A stretch of DNA of 64,000 nucleotides from Agriotes lineatus (Eukaryota > Arthropoda > Insecta > Coleoptera > Elateridae), in the NCBI GenBank assembly GCA_940337035.1, contig CALNHX010002317.1, forward strand, positions 119,845 through 183,844, given 5' to 3'. The position numbers and the translations under genes were made by a program. The notes beneath the pieces were generated by a model, which did no database searches, was not told where the DNA came from, and worked only from the letters and a program-made list of their open reading frames with translations. The first letter of the stretch is position 1; each line of letters begins with the position of its first letter. Shown one piece after another: positions 22,650 to 32,937 of this stretch.

Positions 22650-23085
22650 ACATACTAACATAAACGTCGCTAAGTGACCTTTTAATCATGCCTTCATAAC
22701 CTATGACTAAAGAGCCTCTTAGTCATGAGCTGAAGTTGGCAACGATGTTTTAGTCATGGGGTGAAGTTAGGTTCAGATAGTATTTGCTTTATTAGGCCAC
22801 AGCCAAAACTAAAATCAAGTTAGTTTTCAACCATCACTTTGACGTTTGTCAAGCATAATTTAACCTAATATAATAAATGTCAAAATTTTAATGAAATAAT
22901 ATGATGTTATATTCTCTAAATTTGTGATCGTAGAAAAAGTATAGTATGCAACTCGTTTTATAAACTTATTAGTCACTCATTTTATTAAACACTCGCTCCG
23001 CTGCGCTTCGCTCGTGATTAATAAAACTCGTGACTAAAATGACGTTTATAAAACTTGATACATAATATACTATTTTAAACGTAAC
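22650..23085. repeat. Two-hairpin element H4
   Basis: The left block (22670-22790) carries repeated GACTAAAGAG / TTAGTCATG motifs in both orientations. The right hairpin (22930-23080) opens AAAAAGTATAGTATGCAACT and closes ATACATAATATACTATTTT; its arms share TTTTATAAAC and TTAGTCAC/GTGACTAA. The tip is CTCGCTCCGCTGCGCTTCGC. The architecture matches the elements at 5.3-5.6, 10.5-11.1 and 23.27-23.76 kb, while the hairpin sequence is its own. Confidence 0.65.
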
Positions 23086-23264
23086 ACATTCAAATAAGAG
23101 CACATAATGTACTAGTCATAATTTACTAATATATTTTCAAAAATTTTAATAAGTACGCAATACATTTTAAAACTACTAGGTAAAATATGTCGATTCAATA
23201 AGCAAATATTTATCTTTCAAATACTACTGTCTGATGAGCGTCGCGACACTCATGCTTCGGCTAT

Positions 23265-23765
23265 TAGTGGTCCAAAAGAGAAAAAATAGTGGATTATGCA
23301 ATGAGGGAGAGAAATGCGTTATTTTGCTGAGGTGCAATTTTTGACTCGAGGGCGAAGCCCGAGTGTCAGAAATTGCACTGAAGCAAAATAGCATTCTCTC
23401 CGAGTTGCATATACTATTTTTTTCACGTTGCAGGAAGATTTAGAACGAAAAACCTGTATTTTTTAAACGTCATTTATGACATTTTAGTTACATTTATTTT
23501 AAAATTAGTAGCCTATGGTAAATTTTAAAGTTGGTGGCACTGTAAGTCATTATGATAAGAGCTTACTAGTATGTCAAATTTGAAGTTAGCAGGTTAGGTT
23601 TTCTGTCAGTTTGTGTCAAAACTGACGCAAAACCTAACCTGATAACCTCGAATTTTACATAATTGTTGTGTCAGTCATAATGAAAGCTCCTAGGGTATTT
23701 TTTGTCTTATTTAGTCTCTAGGGAGTAAATGTTTTACTTCTGTCACTATTTTGATGCTATAGAAA
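23265..23765. repeat. Two-hairpin element H5
   Basis: The left hairpin (23270-23425) opens AGAAAAAATAGTGGATTATG and closes GCATATACTATTTTTTTCAC. Its arms share GAGAAATGC and AAAATAGCATT-type sequence, and the tip is CTCGAGGGCGAAGCCCGAG. A middle palindrome around AGGTTAGGTTTTCTGTCAG / CGCAAAACCTAACCT (about 23590-23645) is shared with 10680-10832 and 31697-31828. A right block with CTAGGG repeats closes it. Confidence 0.65.
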
Positions 23766-23769
23766 CCGA

Positions 23770-24895
23770 CTTCTACTCCCTGTCGTGGAAAAATATTTAT
23801 TATAACTTATAACCGTATAGAGTGCATAACCGAATAGATCTAAATCGATCCAATCGCTCTATTGTTACAAGCAAAACTATTTGAAAAAAGAGTGTTGAAG
23901 CAGAATACTGACAACGAATTTGGATATAAGTAAATTGAGTTACATCGTCATTAGTTAGACCCAAGATTATGGGTTAAGCCATGTCCACATATTTTAGACA
24001 CATGTATAACTATGAACGTATGAAGACCTACAGAAATTCAACTATGAGGGTTGACTTACATTCTTATATTTTAAGTAAGTACTTAACGGTTAAACATCAA
24101 GACATACAGTTCTCATTAAAACAGCGCATTTTATATTTCTTTGTAAATAATGACTAATGTAGTTTTGCCGAGATAAGAAACTCATATTTAGAACAGACGT
24201 TCTTCTAGACGATTTTTATCTCTGCAAACAGTAAAGGAAGTTGGTATAAATAACAGTTTGTTTGTAAGTATAATTATTCATCGTTTTACGCATAAGTGTG
24301 CTCAGTTTTAACAAACCAATTCATTATTTTTAATCATTCGCTGATAATTTTTTTATGAAAAATGTTGTGGGTGCAGATTACTTATATTCGAGTGTATAAT
24401 AATTTTGAAATAAGCTTGCTTAAGGCATTGTGTTTATTCGCTATGTAATCTTAATTTAGTATCTTATTGGATCAAGTGTTTGTAGTTGAGTTTATGTACT
24501 AACGTGTGTTATTCCCTTAGTCTAAAAAAGTATATCCAGATAAAAGTTTAAGATAAAACAACGATAAAGAGATATAAAATTATGTTATGTAAGATTAAAA
24601 TGCCGATATAATTTACTATAATATCGTGATATAAAATAATACGTGTACATTTTGTTTAATGAAGATGTTTTGATTTAAAGGTATGTAAATTTGAACACAT
24701 ACATTTGGGAACTGTTACTTATGTGATCATAAAATAAATTTTACGATATTATGCCCCTTAACAAATTTGAAAGTATAGCTACAAAGCAATTTAGGTTAAA
24801 CTCAAACTTAGTGATAACTACAAAAAAGTAAAACTACTATAACGACAGCAATAAATTAATGTGCATGGTGTAACTAATTTGGATAACACTAAAAT
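23770..24895. other. AT-rich upstream region of acyltransferase
   Basis: No other gene or element was recognised. The promoter and any 5' exon of the acyltransferase should lie here, but I see no convincing TATA/initiator pair to place them. Confidence 0.4.
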
Positions 24896-24979
24896 GTAAG
24901 TTTATCAACTTACCATTATAGCCACTTTTTGGAGTGTACTCCATGCTCGCCTCATACATTTATTTGTAATGATTTGCAG
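24896..24979 (+). other. Putative 84-bp intron before the start codon
   Basis: AAAAT|GTAAGT at 24896 is a strong 5' splice site and TGATTTGCAG at 24970-24979 a strong 3' splice site. Splicing would place the ATG at 24983 three bases into the next exon. An unspliced upstream ATG at 24929 would add 18 residues that do not look like the family. Confidence 0.6.
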
Positions 24980-24982
24980 ACA

Positions 24983-26072
24983 ATGGCGCTAATGGGTATA
25001 AAATTTGCACCTGTCAACGTGCCCCTCCGCAGAAGATTGCAAACGCTAGCTGCTGGCTCAGCAGTCGCCACGATGATATTTGGAGGACTTATAGGAGCAA
25101 TTTTTCTAACATATCTAATATTCTGCACTCATCATTGGCCAGAAGCGTTGCTGTACATATTTTGGGCTTACTCTATAGACAAAGATACACCCGACAAGGG
25201 AGGAAGATCTGTAGGATGGGTGAGGAACTGGGCATGGTGGCGATACGTGAAAGACTATTTCCCTATTCGACTGGAACGAGTGCCTTGGGTTGAACTTGAT
25301 CCTCAGAGGAATTATTTATTTTGTTGTTTTCCTCATGGAATATTACCTATGGGGGTCTTCTCTGCATTTGGATCTTCCTCTGGAGGTTTCCATGATTTGT
25401 TTCCGAATCATATGCCACACACGTTAACTTTAAAGCAAAATTTTTATTTTCCAATTTTACGAGAACTTCTCCTTGCTACAGGCATGTGCAGTGCATCAGC
25501 AAAATCTTTAAATTGCCTTCTTGGTTCACCTGGCGGTGGTAAAGTAGCCGCATTAGTAGTTGGTGGTGCAGCGGAGACATTTAATTGCAAACCAGGACAG
25601 TACCGCATTATATTAAAGAAACGTAAAGGCTTTTGCAAAATCGCACTTCGACATGGAACACCGTTGGTACCCGTGTTCTCGTTTGGGGAAACGGATCTTT
25701 ATAACCAACTTGATAACCCAGAAGGTTCACTTATACGCCGCATTCAAGAATGGGTTAAAGATGTAACTGGTATTGCTTTTGCTGTTCCATTGGGCCGTGG
25801 CTATATCCAATACTCTTTTGGGATGGTACCTCTGAGAAAACCTGTTTCAACTATAAGTATGCATTAAATTTTTTCCTGATATTTAAGATGTAATTTTATT
25901 ATTTTGTGTTTTAGTCGGGAAACCGATAGAAGTTGTTAAAACAGAATACCCAACCCAGGAACAAGTAGATGCGTTGCACGAAGAATTCATAAAACAGCTG
26001 GAAAATTTGTTTGAAGAGCAAAAACATAATTATGTGCCGAACTCTCAGAAACTCCAATTAATAATAGAATAA
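24983..26072 (+). CDS. DGAT2/MOGAT-family acyltransferase
   Basis: Coding exons are 24983-25856 and 25915-26072, joined across a 58-bp GT...AG intron that splits an Ile codon; the product is 343 residues, normal for the family. The enzymes acylate mono- or diacylglycerol with acyl-CoA at the ER and lipid droplet during triacylglycerol synthesis. Visible landmarks: NVPLRRRLQ at 12-20, a hydrophobic hairpin at about 24-66, FPHG at 116-119 where HPHG is usual, GSPGGGK at 181-187, VVGGAAE at 192-198, RKGFCKIALRHG at 214-225 and LVPVFSFGE at 228-236. The C-terminus has GKPIEV and a charged helix. The start at 24983 follows a splice acceptor. Monoacylglycerol versus diacylglycerol specificity cannot be decided from sequence. 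A wax-synthase-like role is less likely. No flanking partner genes are present. Confidence 0.93.
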
Positions 26073-26073
26073 A
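26068..26073 (+). terminator. AATAAA poly(A) signal overlapping the stop codon
   Basis: AATAAA overlaps the TAA stop (26070-26072) of the acyltransferase. If used, the 3' UTR would be only some 10-30 bases. T-rich sequence follows at 26100-26115. Confidence 0.45.
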
Positions 26074-26320
26074 CATATTGATTCACATAAAACAAACGTA
26101 TTTTTTTCTAATTTTTTATAAAAATTATGAAAAATTCGAATTTCTATAAATTATAAACGATATGTAATTGTTGGATACTTGAATTAAATTCAATTTCGTC
26201 TTTTTGTTACTTACTTATAGATGGTGAGTCATAATTAGGTATAAAAAATTTAACCTTTAGGTCGAAACAAAGCATTTAACTTAATATACCTTAGTACCAA
26301 AATGCTCTCTTACATAGATA

Positions 26321-27332
26321 CAGGGTGTTAATGGAAATAATATGTTTCTATTTATGACCATAACTTGGAGTAATTATCGCATTAATTTGTAAATACATTG
26401 TAATAAACACAAAATTAACAACAAACACAATGACTAAAAAGTAGAAAACTATAGCAATGTTCAAAATGCTCCCCTCCAGTCGCAATACAAGCATGGAACC
26501 GTCGCGTCGTACTAGCGATTCATACACTTGCTGAATATTATAGTTTTCACGAATTTCATTAGCAGCCTCGAAACTTCTTTACTGCGACTGTTCCTTCGTG
26601 TAAACAAGTTGTTAAAAAACTCCATAAAAATAAATCCAGTGGGTTGAAGTCCTTGGCTGCCATCTCATATGAGCAAACCGAACAATCTTTCTACCATTGG
26701 AGTAGTCATTTAACCATTTTGTGGTAAAAGTTTAGTATACGACCCGGTAAATTGCGCATGCGCAAAACTGTAACAGTAAACATAAAAATGAAACGTTGAA
26801 CATACCCGCTTCTCGTATTTTTTCTCTAAAAACAAATTCATCAAGACCTAACAACTAACCAAAACCGCTAACCTGAACTGCCGAGAGCGCAACAACAATA
26901 CTTGAAAGATTACGAGAAGGTAGAGGCACCCACAACATTTTTAAGTACGCTGATCGAACTATAAAACATACTCCACTCCCACCGCATGCTTAATAGACCG
27001 GACCGTGTACTAAACTTGACCCCATTTTGTATGCACCGTTTTGTTGGAAGAACATCTGTTGTCTAATGTTTCATAGGCGCTTCCGTTGAAAACGCCATAG
27101 ACGAAAACGATGTCTGCTATTTTTTCTTGGAGTAAAATCGCCCATTTTGAAAGAAAATCGTTGTTTTAAAAAATGCAACAGACTATTTTAAAAAATTAAT
27201 GGCTGTTTATGACAGGCGATGTTTTGATATTGTTTCAAAATTAAGATTGACTATCCAAATTAGGCTTGATTTTACAAATTCGTATATTTACTTTCCAAAT
27301 ATAGAAATAAAATTTTTTTCATTAGCACCCTG
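26321..27332 (-). mobile_element. IS630-like transposon remnant (DUF4817-type transposase)
   Basis: The termini CAGGGTGTTAATGGAAA and TTTCATTAGCACCCTG are flanked by TA. On the minus strand two pieces of transposase remain. One is an N-terminal segment near 27110-27020 (EKIADIVFVYGVFNGSAYETL, the DUF4817 pattern). The other is a C-terminal segment at 26700-26440 (WLNDYSNGRKIVRF, TSTHWIYFYGVF, EIRENYNIQQVYESLVRRDG). The core between them is replaced by a further foldback (26728-27017). Stops and lost acidic residues show it is dead. Confidence 0.7.
26728..27017. repeat. Innermost foldback MITE
   Basis: AAAAGTTTAGTATACGACCCGGT at the left is mirrored by ACCGGACCGTGTACTAAACTT at the right (about 20 bp, few mismatches). 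It interrupts the IS630-like transposase, so it is the youngest of three nested layers. Confidence 0.6.
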
Positions 27333-27479
27333 TATCTTTTTAAAGGAGCATTTTGGTACTAAGGTGTATTAGGTTAATTGCTTTGTTTTGGCCTAAATAA
27401 GATTTGATAAAAAAATACAACTAATTATGACTCGCAAGGGATGAAAATTACTACATTGTAAAAATAGCTACCATGTGCA

Positions 27480-27970
27480 CTTAAAAGGTGGTTGCCTTAC
27501 GTTTATGTCAGTATAGTTATCCCATTTCTCAAGCAACTATACTGCAAGGTCTCTCCAAAATGTTCGTAGTGTTAAAAAGTCAGTTTTCAAAAGATAATCA
27601 CGTTGTCATCATTAGTGTATACGCACCAATGCTGTTCTCGTTATCAGCCTCTTAAAGAGGAATTAAGGGTGTGGACTTTAATATGGGTGTTGGTAGAAAC
27701 GCCTTCATCTAGTCAGGAATCCTTGGACCATATGAAATGGTAAACATGTGCTAATGGTGAGAGTCTACTATCCAAACGTATGGACTGCGGGCTGACAATC
27801 ACCAAAACAGTATTCGGCCAAAACAATAATTTGAAATATAATTATGTCCCCACGGTCTGGGCACTTGCATATGTTACATTACGTCGTAGAGCACAAAAGA
27901 GATTTAGAAGAAGTATTTATCATGAAAGCTCGAGGAGATGTCCACGATGTAAAACGTTTGATAAGTAACA
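27480..27970 (+). pseudogene. LINE endonuclease fragment
   Basis: Read across frames on the + strand: WKRLHLVRNPWTI, LTITKTVFGQNNN, YNYVPTVWALAYVTLRRR and KARGDVHD. These correspond to the C-terminal half of an APE-type endonuclease in common insect LINEs, where LTITNTVF, TTWMHPRSKHWHLIDYIIVR and RGADCWTDHRLV are usual. Multiple frame changes. 28000-28390 has no clear assignment. Confidence 0.55.
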
Positions 27971-28615
27971 AAATCTTTGAAGATTTCGTTACCAAATCCA
28001 GCGATTAGTAAATTCGCGGGTCACTAATGAGCTTCTGCATGCAGTGTGAGACAATATTTTCCTCAAAAAACAGGATTTGAAGTATATTAATCCAAATTAG
28101 TATTGTACTATACTTCGGGATATCGTACTTAAAGCTAGTAATCAAATCGTAGGCAATACGCACAATTGCAAGCAACCAAATTGGTACAATCAAACAACCT
28201 GCCCATTAAAAAAAATCGTCGAGCTCAAGTTACTCTAAGCAAACCGTAGGACAAGCAGCTACAGAGGAGATATATAACGTGATTTAACAGTCAATCCATC
28301 GCGAAATGAGAAATATTAAAATACCTGGTGAAAAAATGGCAAGCCAGATATGATACTATGCCGATAAGCATGTAAAAGTCATGGTTTCCTCGAAGCTATT
28401 TTGAAAAATATGGACTTTAAATCAAAATCATTTAGTGAGGCAATAAAGATGTCTTTCGGATTAAATAAATGTGCAAAACTACACATTCATAATGGGAATC
28501 TGAGTAAATATGAAATAGATGACACCTACCTTGACATCATTCGTAATTTATATGAGCTGTATAGATACCTTGGCATAAAACAAAACCACATGTTTGGCCA
28601 TACGCTCTTGAAAGA

Positions 28616-30404
28616 TGTCAGGCCATTTTTATATTTTACGATTTTACCTATATATAGATTCCGTTTCGGTCATATTTTATCATATAACACTTCAGCTTTT
28701 TGCATCAAACAAAAATTCAAACACGCACGTAGCTTTTGGCTTTATTTAAAGGTTTAGCGTACCGCTCTAATCTGTATGCCGCGGTATGTGCAGCTGTTTG
28801 GCTCCGTCGCGTGTAAGAACGCTCGTTTACAGCAGTTTCGAAAACACAGTCAATGAGAGCAAGAAGGATATCTTCTTAAATAATTTTAACTTCTGTCGCA
28901 GTCTACCGATATAGCGTGTGGTCAAGCTGTTACAAGCTGCGTTCTGATTGGCTACAACTGCTGGCGTGACAGAGCGTCGCGCGCGAAGTTTGGTTTGGCG
29001 TCTGTTTTTGCAGGCATTGAGTCTCGGCCCGCCACACAGTACAGTCGTATAGCGTGATTTGTGGGCGCCTTCGAGCTTAGGCGTGGAGGCGTCCGATGTT
29101 TTGTGCTGTTACAGCGAATTTTGTGACTTTGTTTATTAAGACGTTGCTTGGCGAAGTGTTCGAGTAGGTGTTTTGTGCGTCTGGGTGTTTTGTTTCGTTG
29201 GTGAGGTCCGTATCGATGGCGTGTGCCTCTCTTTAAGAAATCCAGGAGGCCTGTTAGGCTTTTCAGTCCCACTTCCGGTCGGGATTCATTTTCCCGAGTG
29301 TGTCATATAACCGCTTCGTAGATTTCTGTGATCGCCAAGGGGTCGTTACACACTTTCCCGAGTAATTAAAGGGATTCTTTGGACGTCGCCGAGTTCCACC
29401 CACACGTCATACGACAGCTGTAGCGATACTCGCCGTTTGCCTGCCGCAATTAACGCCTACGCACCGAGGCCACACCGTAAAATGAAGGTATTTTGTGTTT
29501 CTCTATTTGTACACTAATCGTTCATGTGATGCCGCCAGTTGGCCAGTTTGTGTAACTAATTAAACATATTTGCTCATAGCATTCGCTCAAAGCATTGTGC
29601 GTTCATGGCTGCATTTCACTTTTGTGTAATTAATTAAACATAGTTGCTAATAACATTTAATTGACGCACTGTGCGTTGTTTTCTGCATTTCACCGTTGTA
29701 TTATCAAATTAAATATATTTGTAGCATTATGCGCTCATTTCTGCACTTAACCGGTGTGTGTTGCTAAAGTAAACATACTCGCTATTAGCGCTTTCTCAAA
29801 CATTGGGCGTTCATTTCTAAATTTGCCTAGTTACCCATGTTTAGGGGATCTTGTTAGATAAGGCGTTCCAGCTGGGTTTTAGTTATTTCCTTCTAGGTTT
29901 AACCGTTGTATAACTGGAAATTTGTTGTATTCGCCGACCATGTCGGCGCTGCTGTACATTTCGGCCATTGTTTTGGCCTAATAGATTTGTTTACTGTATT
30001 TGACTTATGATTGCCCCTTGTATTTGTGCATGCTTGTTTACAGGGTAACTTAGTCACGGTGTCAAGATTGATGTAAGGTGAGGCTCGGAAGCGGCGTACA
30101 AGCGTTGCAGGTAAGTCGGCGCGTTTGTCGCTACACTTTTGTCTACATCGTTAATACTGGAGTATTTTACCCCGTTTGGCTTTCAAGGTTCGGTTTAGCG
30201 TGCGTTATCCCCTATTGAATCTTGTGGCGCCCATTTATTCTGTAACACCCTATACATACCGTCACGCTTGCCCTGTGGTGTACCGTTTCTAGAACCACGT
30301 CCATCTCCCTGAGCGTATTTGAGCCGTGGCCTTTAGCTTGACATGTTTAAGTATTTGGCACTCCCTCATCCGTGAGTGTCGGTAAACAGTTTGAGACTGT
30401 AACA
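28616..30404 (+). repeat. Solo LTR, family A copy 1 (1789 bp)
   Basis: Begins TGTCAGGCCATTTTTA and ends GAGACTGTAACA, with the 4-bp duplication AAGA on both sides (28612-28615 and 30405-30408). Internal blocks align with the LTR at 38478-40214: AACGCTCG, GTGGGCG.CTTCGAGCTT, TTGTGGCGCCC, GCCCTGTGGTGTA, CCTGAGCGTATTTGAGCCG and CATCCGTGAGTGTC. No internal region is left, so recombination between LTRs probably removed it. Confidence 0.85.
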
Positions 30405-30582
30405 AAGAGGAACTAAAAATTAAATACCAAAAAAACAATGGTAAAAATATCAAATACATAATTAACATAAAAAACCTCGTTCACGCTATTAATACCTGGG
30501 CGGTTCCTGTACTAACTTACTCTTCCCAAATATTAAAACGGAGTTCACTGATCTAGATAATATTGATAGGCTCACTAGAAGA

Positions 30583-30930
30583 ATGCTAACAAAGTGTCGT
30601 CATTTACATCCAAAATCTGCCGTAGAACGACTATATCTACCGAGAAAAGAGGGCGGCCGTGGTCTTATTAATATTTACAATCTATGTAAGTCGCAAGAAC
30701 TGCAACTACGCACTTACTTCTTAAATACGACAGATGAATTTCTCAGAATCATTGTGCAAGCTGATGTATCATTAACATGTTTGAAACTTGGAGATCGCGA
30801 TCATCCTATTAATCATCAAACCAACATCTTGCAATCTTGGAGAGAGAAAAGCATACACAGTAAATATCCAAAGCATCTGGATTCGCCTGAAATTAGTACA
30901 ATCGAATCTACCATGTGGCTTAGCAGATGA
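30583..30930 (+). pseudogene. R2/R4-type LINE RT thumb region
   Basis: An open frame after the solo LTR: RRMLTKCRHLHPKSAVERL, PRKEGGRGLINIYNLCKSQ. In this LINE lineage the block lies between the RT palm and the zinc knuckle. It is followed by a frameshift at about 30930-30960. Confidence 0.8.
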
Positions 30931-30960
30931 CAACTTTACTCAGAAACGAAGGGATTTAGT

Positions 30961-31443
30961 ATGGCGATGCAGGACAAAGTTATAAGAACTAAAAACTACG
31001 AGTTGCACATCTTGAAATTTAACACCACAGACAAATTCCGCAAATGTGACTTGCCTGGGGAATCAATCAAACATATCACAGCAGGATGCTCAGAAATGTC
31101 CAACACTGCCTACTTAGAACGATATACTCGTAATAAAATGGCAAAAATTATTCATAGAGAAATCGCTCTGAAACGTCACCTATTAATGGATGCGCCCCCG
31201 TATTATAAATATTCACCATCTGCTGTGCTAGAGAGCCGAGACACGGTTCTGTATTGGGACAGATCAATCATAACGGATAAGACTATGGACTACAACCGAC
31301 CTGACATTCTCTTAATAGATAACATTAAGAAATCAGCGGTCATAATCGACATCGCTGTACCTCTGACGCATAATGTCACAAAAACTGAACGGGAAAAGGT
31401 GACAAAATACGAAAACTTGGCTTTAGAGATTAAGCGAATTTGA
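30961..31443 (+). pseudogene. R2/R4-type LINE zinc knuckle and restriction-like endonuclease
   Basis: A 160-residue frame. Residues about 28-45 hold CDLPGE...HITAGC; then YLERYTRNKMAKIIHREIAL. Residues 80-140 hold the endonuclease core: YYKYSP, YWDRSIITD, RPDILLI and IIDIAVPLTHN, with the catalytic Asp residues in RPD and IDI. The end (YENLALEIKRI) is cut short compared with family members that continue with a tryptophan-rich tail. This domain nicks the target site to prime reverse transcription. Confidence 0.85.
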
Positions 31444-31585
31444 GAACTCACCGCAGTCACAATAGTGCCCATTGTGGTGTCAGTCGAAGGAGTAGTATAG
31501 TCTAATTGTAGCCCCAAGAAGCGTATACTACGGTTATTTTTTAAGCTTTTGCCATTCCGTTTTATTAGATGTACTATTAGGTACA

Positions 31586-31942
31586 GTGCCTTTATATAGA
31601 CAGTGGCGACAATACAACCGCCGCCATATTTAGGCAAATTTCTAACGGGTGTTCATTTAAATCCGTCATCAGAGTCTACTGTGATACGTGTTTTACATTT
31701 GGCAGTACTGAAAACATTTAAGATTTGCAGATTAAGATTTGTGTCAGTCTGTGTCAAATAACAAACAAAACCTAACCTACTAACCTCGAATTCGACATAG
31801 ACTGACAATACACTTCAGTACTGCCAAAAGTATAACACGGATCACAGGCGATTTAGCCTAAAATGGCGGCTAAAACCACATGATCTAGGGAGCCAATCAA
31901 AAATAAGACACCCCATTGGCGCCACTCTCTATATAAAGGCAC
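31586..31942. repeat. TIR element enclosing the AGGTTAGGTTTTG palindrome
   Basis: The termini GTGCCTTTATATAGACAGTG and CACTCTCTATATAAAGGCAC form inverted repeats of about 27 bp. Inside is a copy of the GGCAGTACTGAAGTG / CTAACCTCGAATTC foldback (31697-31828) also present at 10680-10832. TATTAGGTACA adjoins the left end and recurs a few bases beyond the right end, so the target duplication is uncertain. Confidence 0.6.
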
Positions 31943-31952
31943 TCTCTTATTA

Positions 31953-32045
31953 GGTACACACGGCAACTAGATGCAAAGACGGTTTGTTGCTTTAACAACC
32001 ATTTAAAATTTTAAACCGTCGCTATATCTAATTACCGTGTGTACC
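31953..32045. repeat. 93-bp palindromic MITE
   Basis: GGTACACACGGCAACTAGAT and GACGGTTT at the left are mirrored by AAACCGTC and ATCTAATTACCGTGTGTACC at the right; the arms are about 33 bp. Confidence 0.7.
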
Positions 32046-32569
32046 TCGTATCTGCAGACAATCTGTATAAAAATATCTCTAGCTTTCTCACACTTCAGTT
32101 TTATCTAAATTAGTAGCTGCAGTAGTCAGTTCCTGTATGCTATCAGCCGACAGGATAATTGAAGTATCATCTGCAAATGTGGTAACTAATCCCGTGTCTA
32201 AAGATTCAACTAACTCATTTAAAAATAACATGAAGAGCAGGGGGCCAAGAACACTGTCTTGGGTTACCCCTGTTTTAACTTCAAGTCGATTTAAATGGTG
32301 CTCTCCATTTTTGTCGTTCTTTGATACAAGTTTTTGAGTGCGCTCTAATAAATACGAAGCTATCCAAGCCAGTGCGTATATAGTACGTATGTAGTTTTTC
32401 CAATAAACGCACGTCTAAGATCGAAATAAATACTAACAAGTTTTTTATTTAAACTTTGTGTTATATAGTTATTTGTCGATAACAGTGCAAGTTCTGTTGA
32501 TAAAAAAACGTTGTTATCGTTAACATGCTTAAGCAGTCTGGTAGGGAATGATTTTTCATAAAAGCCAGA

Positions 32570-32860
32570 CTACTCTATAGTTTTAAATTTTCGTATTATC
32601 GTTTTTTTATATATAGGCAGTTTTGAGGTAGAGAGGAAAACACCTTCATTAAACGATTCGTTAATGAGCTCCGTAAGCACGTGAACGACATAATCAACAA
32701 CAATACCTAGTACGAAGCACGGGATTCCGTCATTACCCGGTGACGCTTTACGACTAACAATTTTAACAATTTCATAGATTTCTGGAATAGAAACTGGATC
32801 CAGTCTAAGTAAAAGATAAGTCTGCGTTTTGTTAAAATTAGAATATTTTGGTGGCATCAT
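32570..32860 (-). pseudogene. LINE RT N-terminal segment
   Basis: A 96-residue frame with RLDPVSIPEIYEIVKIVSRK and PGNDGIPCFVLG, the usual RT finger entry (K...SPGxDGIP). It ends near PIYKK, matching the VxPIYKKGD block. It is separated by about 220 bp without similarity from the palm segment at 32345-32100. Confidence 0.7.
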
Positions 32861-32937
32861 AATCGTAGTTGAGTTGACATATTAAAAGCATCACTGAAAT
32901 TTGTTAAAGGTATAACTGATTTACCATAAAGTTATTC

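Larger units (their letters stand above)
26226..27433. repeat. Foldback MITE (F3) hosting a TIR element in its loop
   Basis: Outer arms of about 95-100 bp (26226-26318 and 27335-27433) are inverted copies. GAGTCATAATTAG, AAACAAAGCA.TTAAC and ACCTTAGTACCAAAATGCTC on the left are mirrored on the right. The centre is occupied by a TA-flanked transposon (26321-27332). Without it the arms would close as a palindrome around a TA. Confidence 0.75.
28390..31443 (+). mobile_element. LINE with restriction-like endonuclease (R2/R4-type), split by solo LTR
   Basis: 28401-28615 encodes an RT segment (KMSFGLNKCAKLHI, YELYRYLGIKQNH). The element is then cut by a solo LTR with the duplication AAGA. Coding resumes at 30405 with INTWAVPVLTY-like sequence, HPKSAVERLYLPRKEGGRG (30600-30660), a CCHC-type knuckle (CDLPGESIKHITAGC, about 31047) and the endonuclease signature YYKYSPSAVLE, LYWDRSII, RPDILLI...IIDIAVP up to 31443. 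Presence of a C-terminal PD-(D/E)XK-like endonuclease after the RT identifies the R2/R4-like lineage and not an APE-type LINE. The 5' part is missing, and frame changes near 30935 make it a pseudogene. Confidence 0.8.

Noticed and set aside
28952..29272. 106-codon frame and other frames within the solo LTR
   Set aside because: They lie wholly inside an LTR and are not conserved in the second LTR copy.
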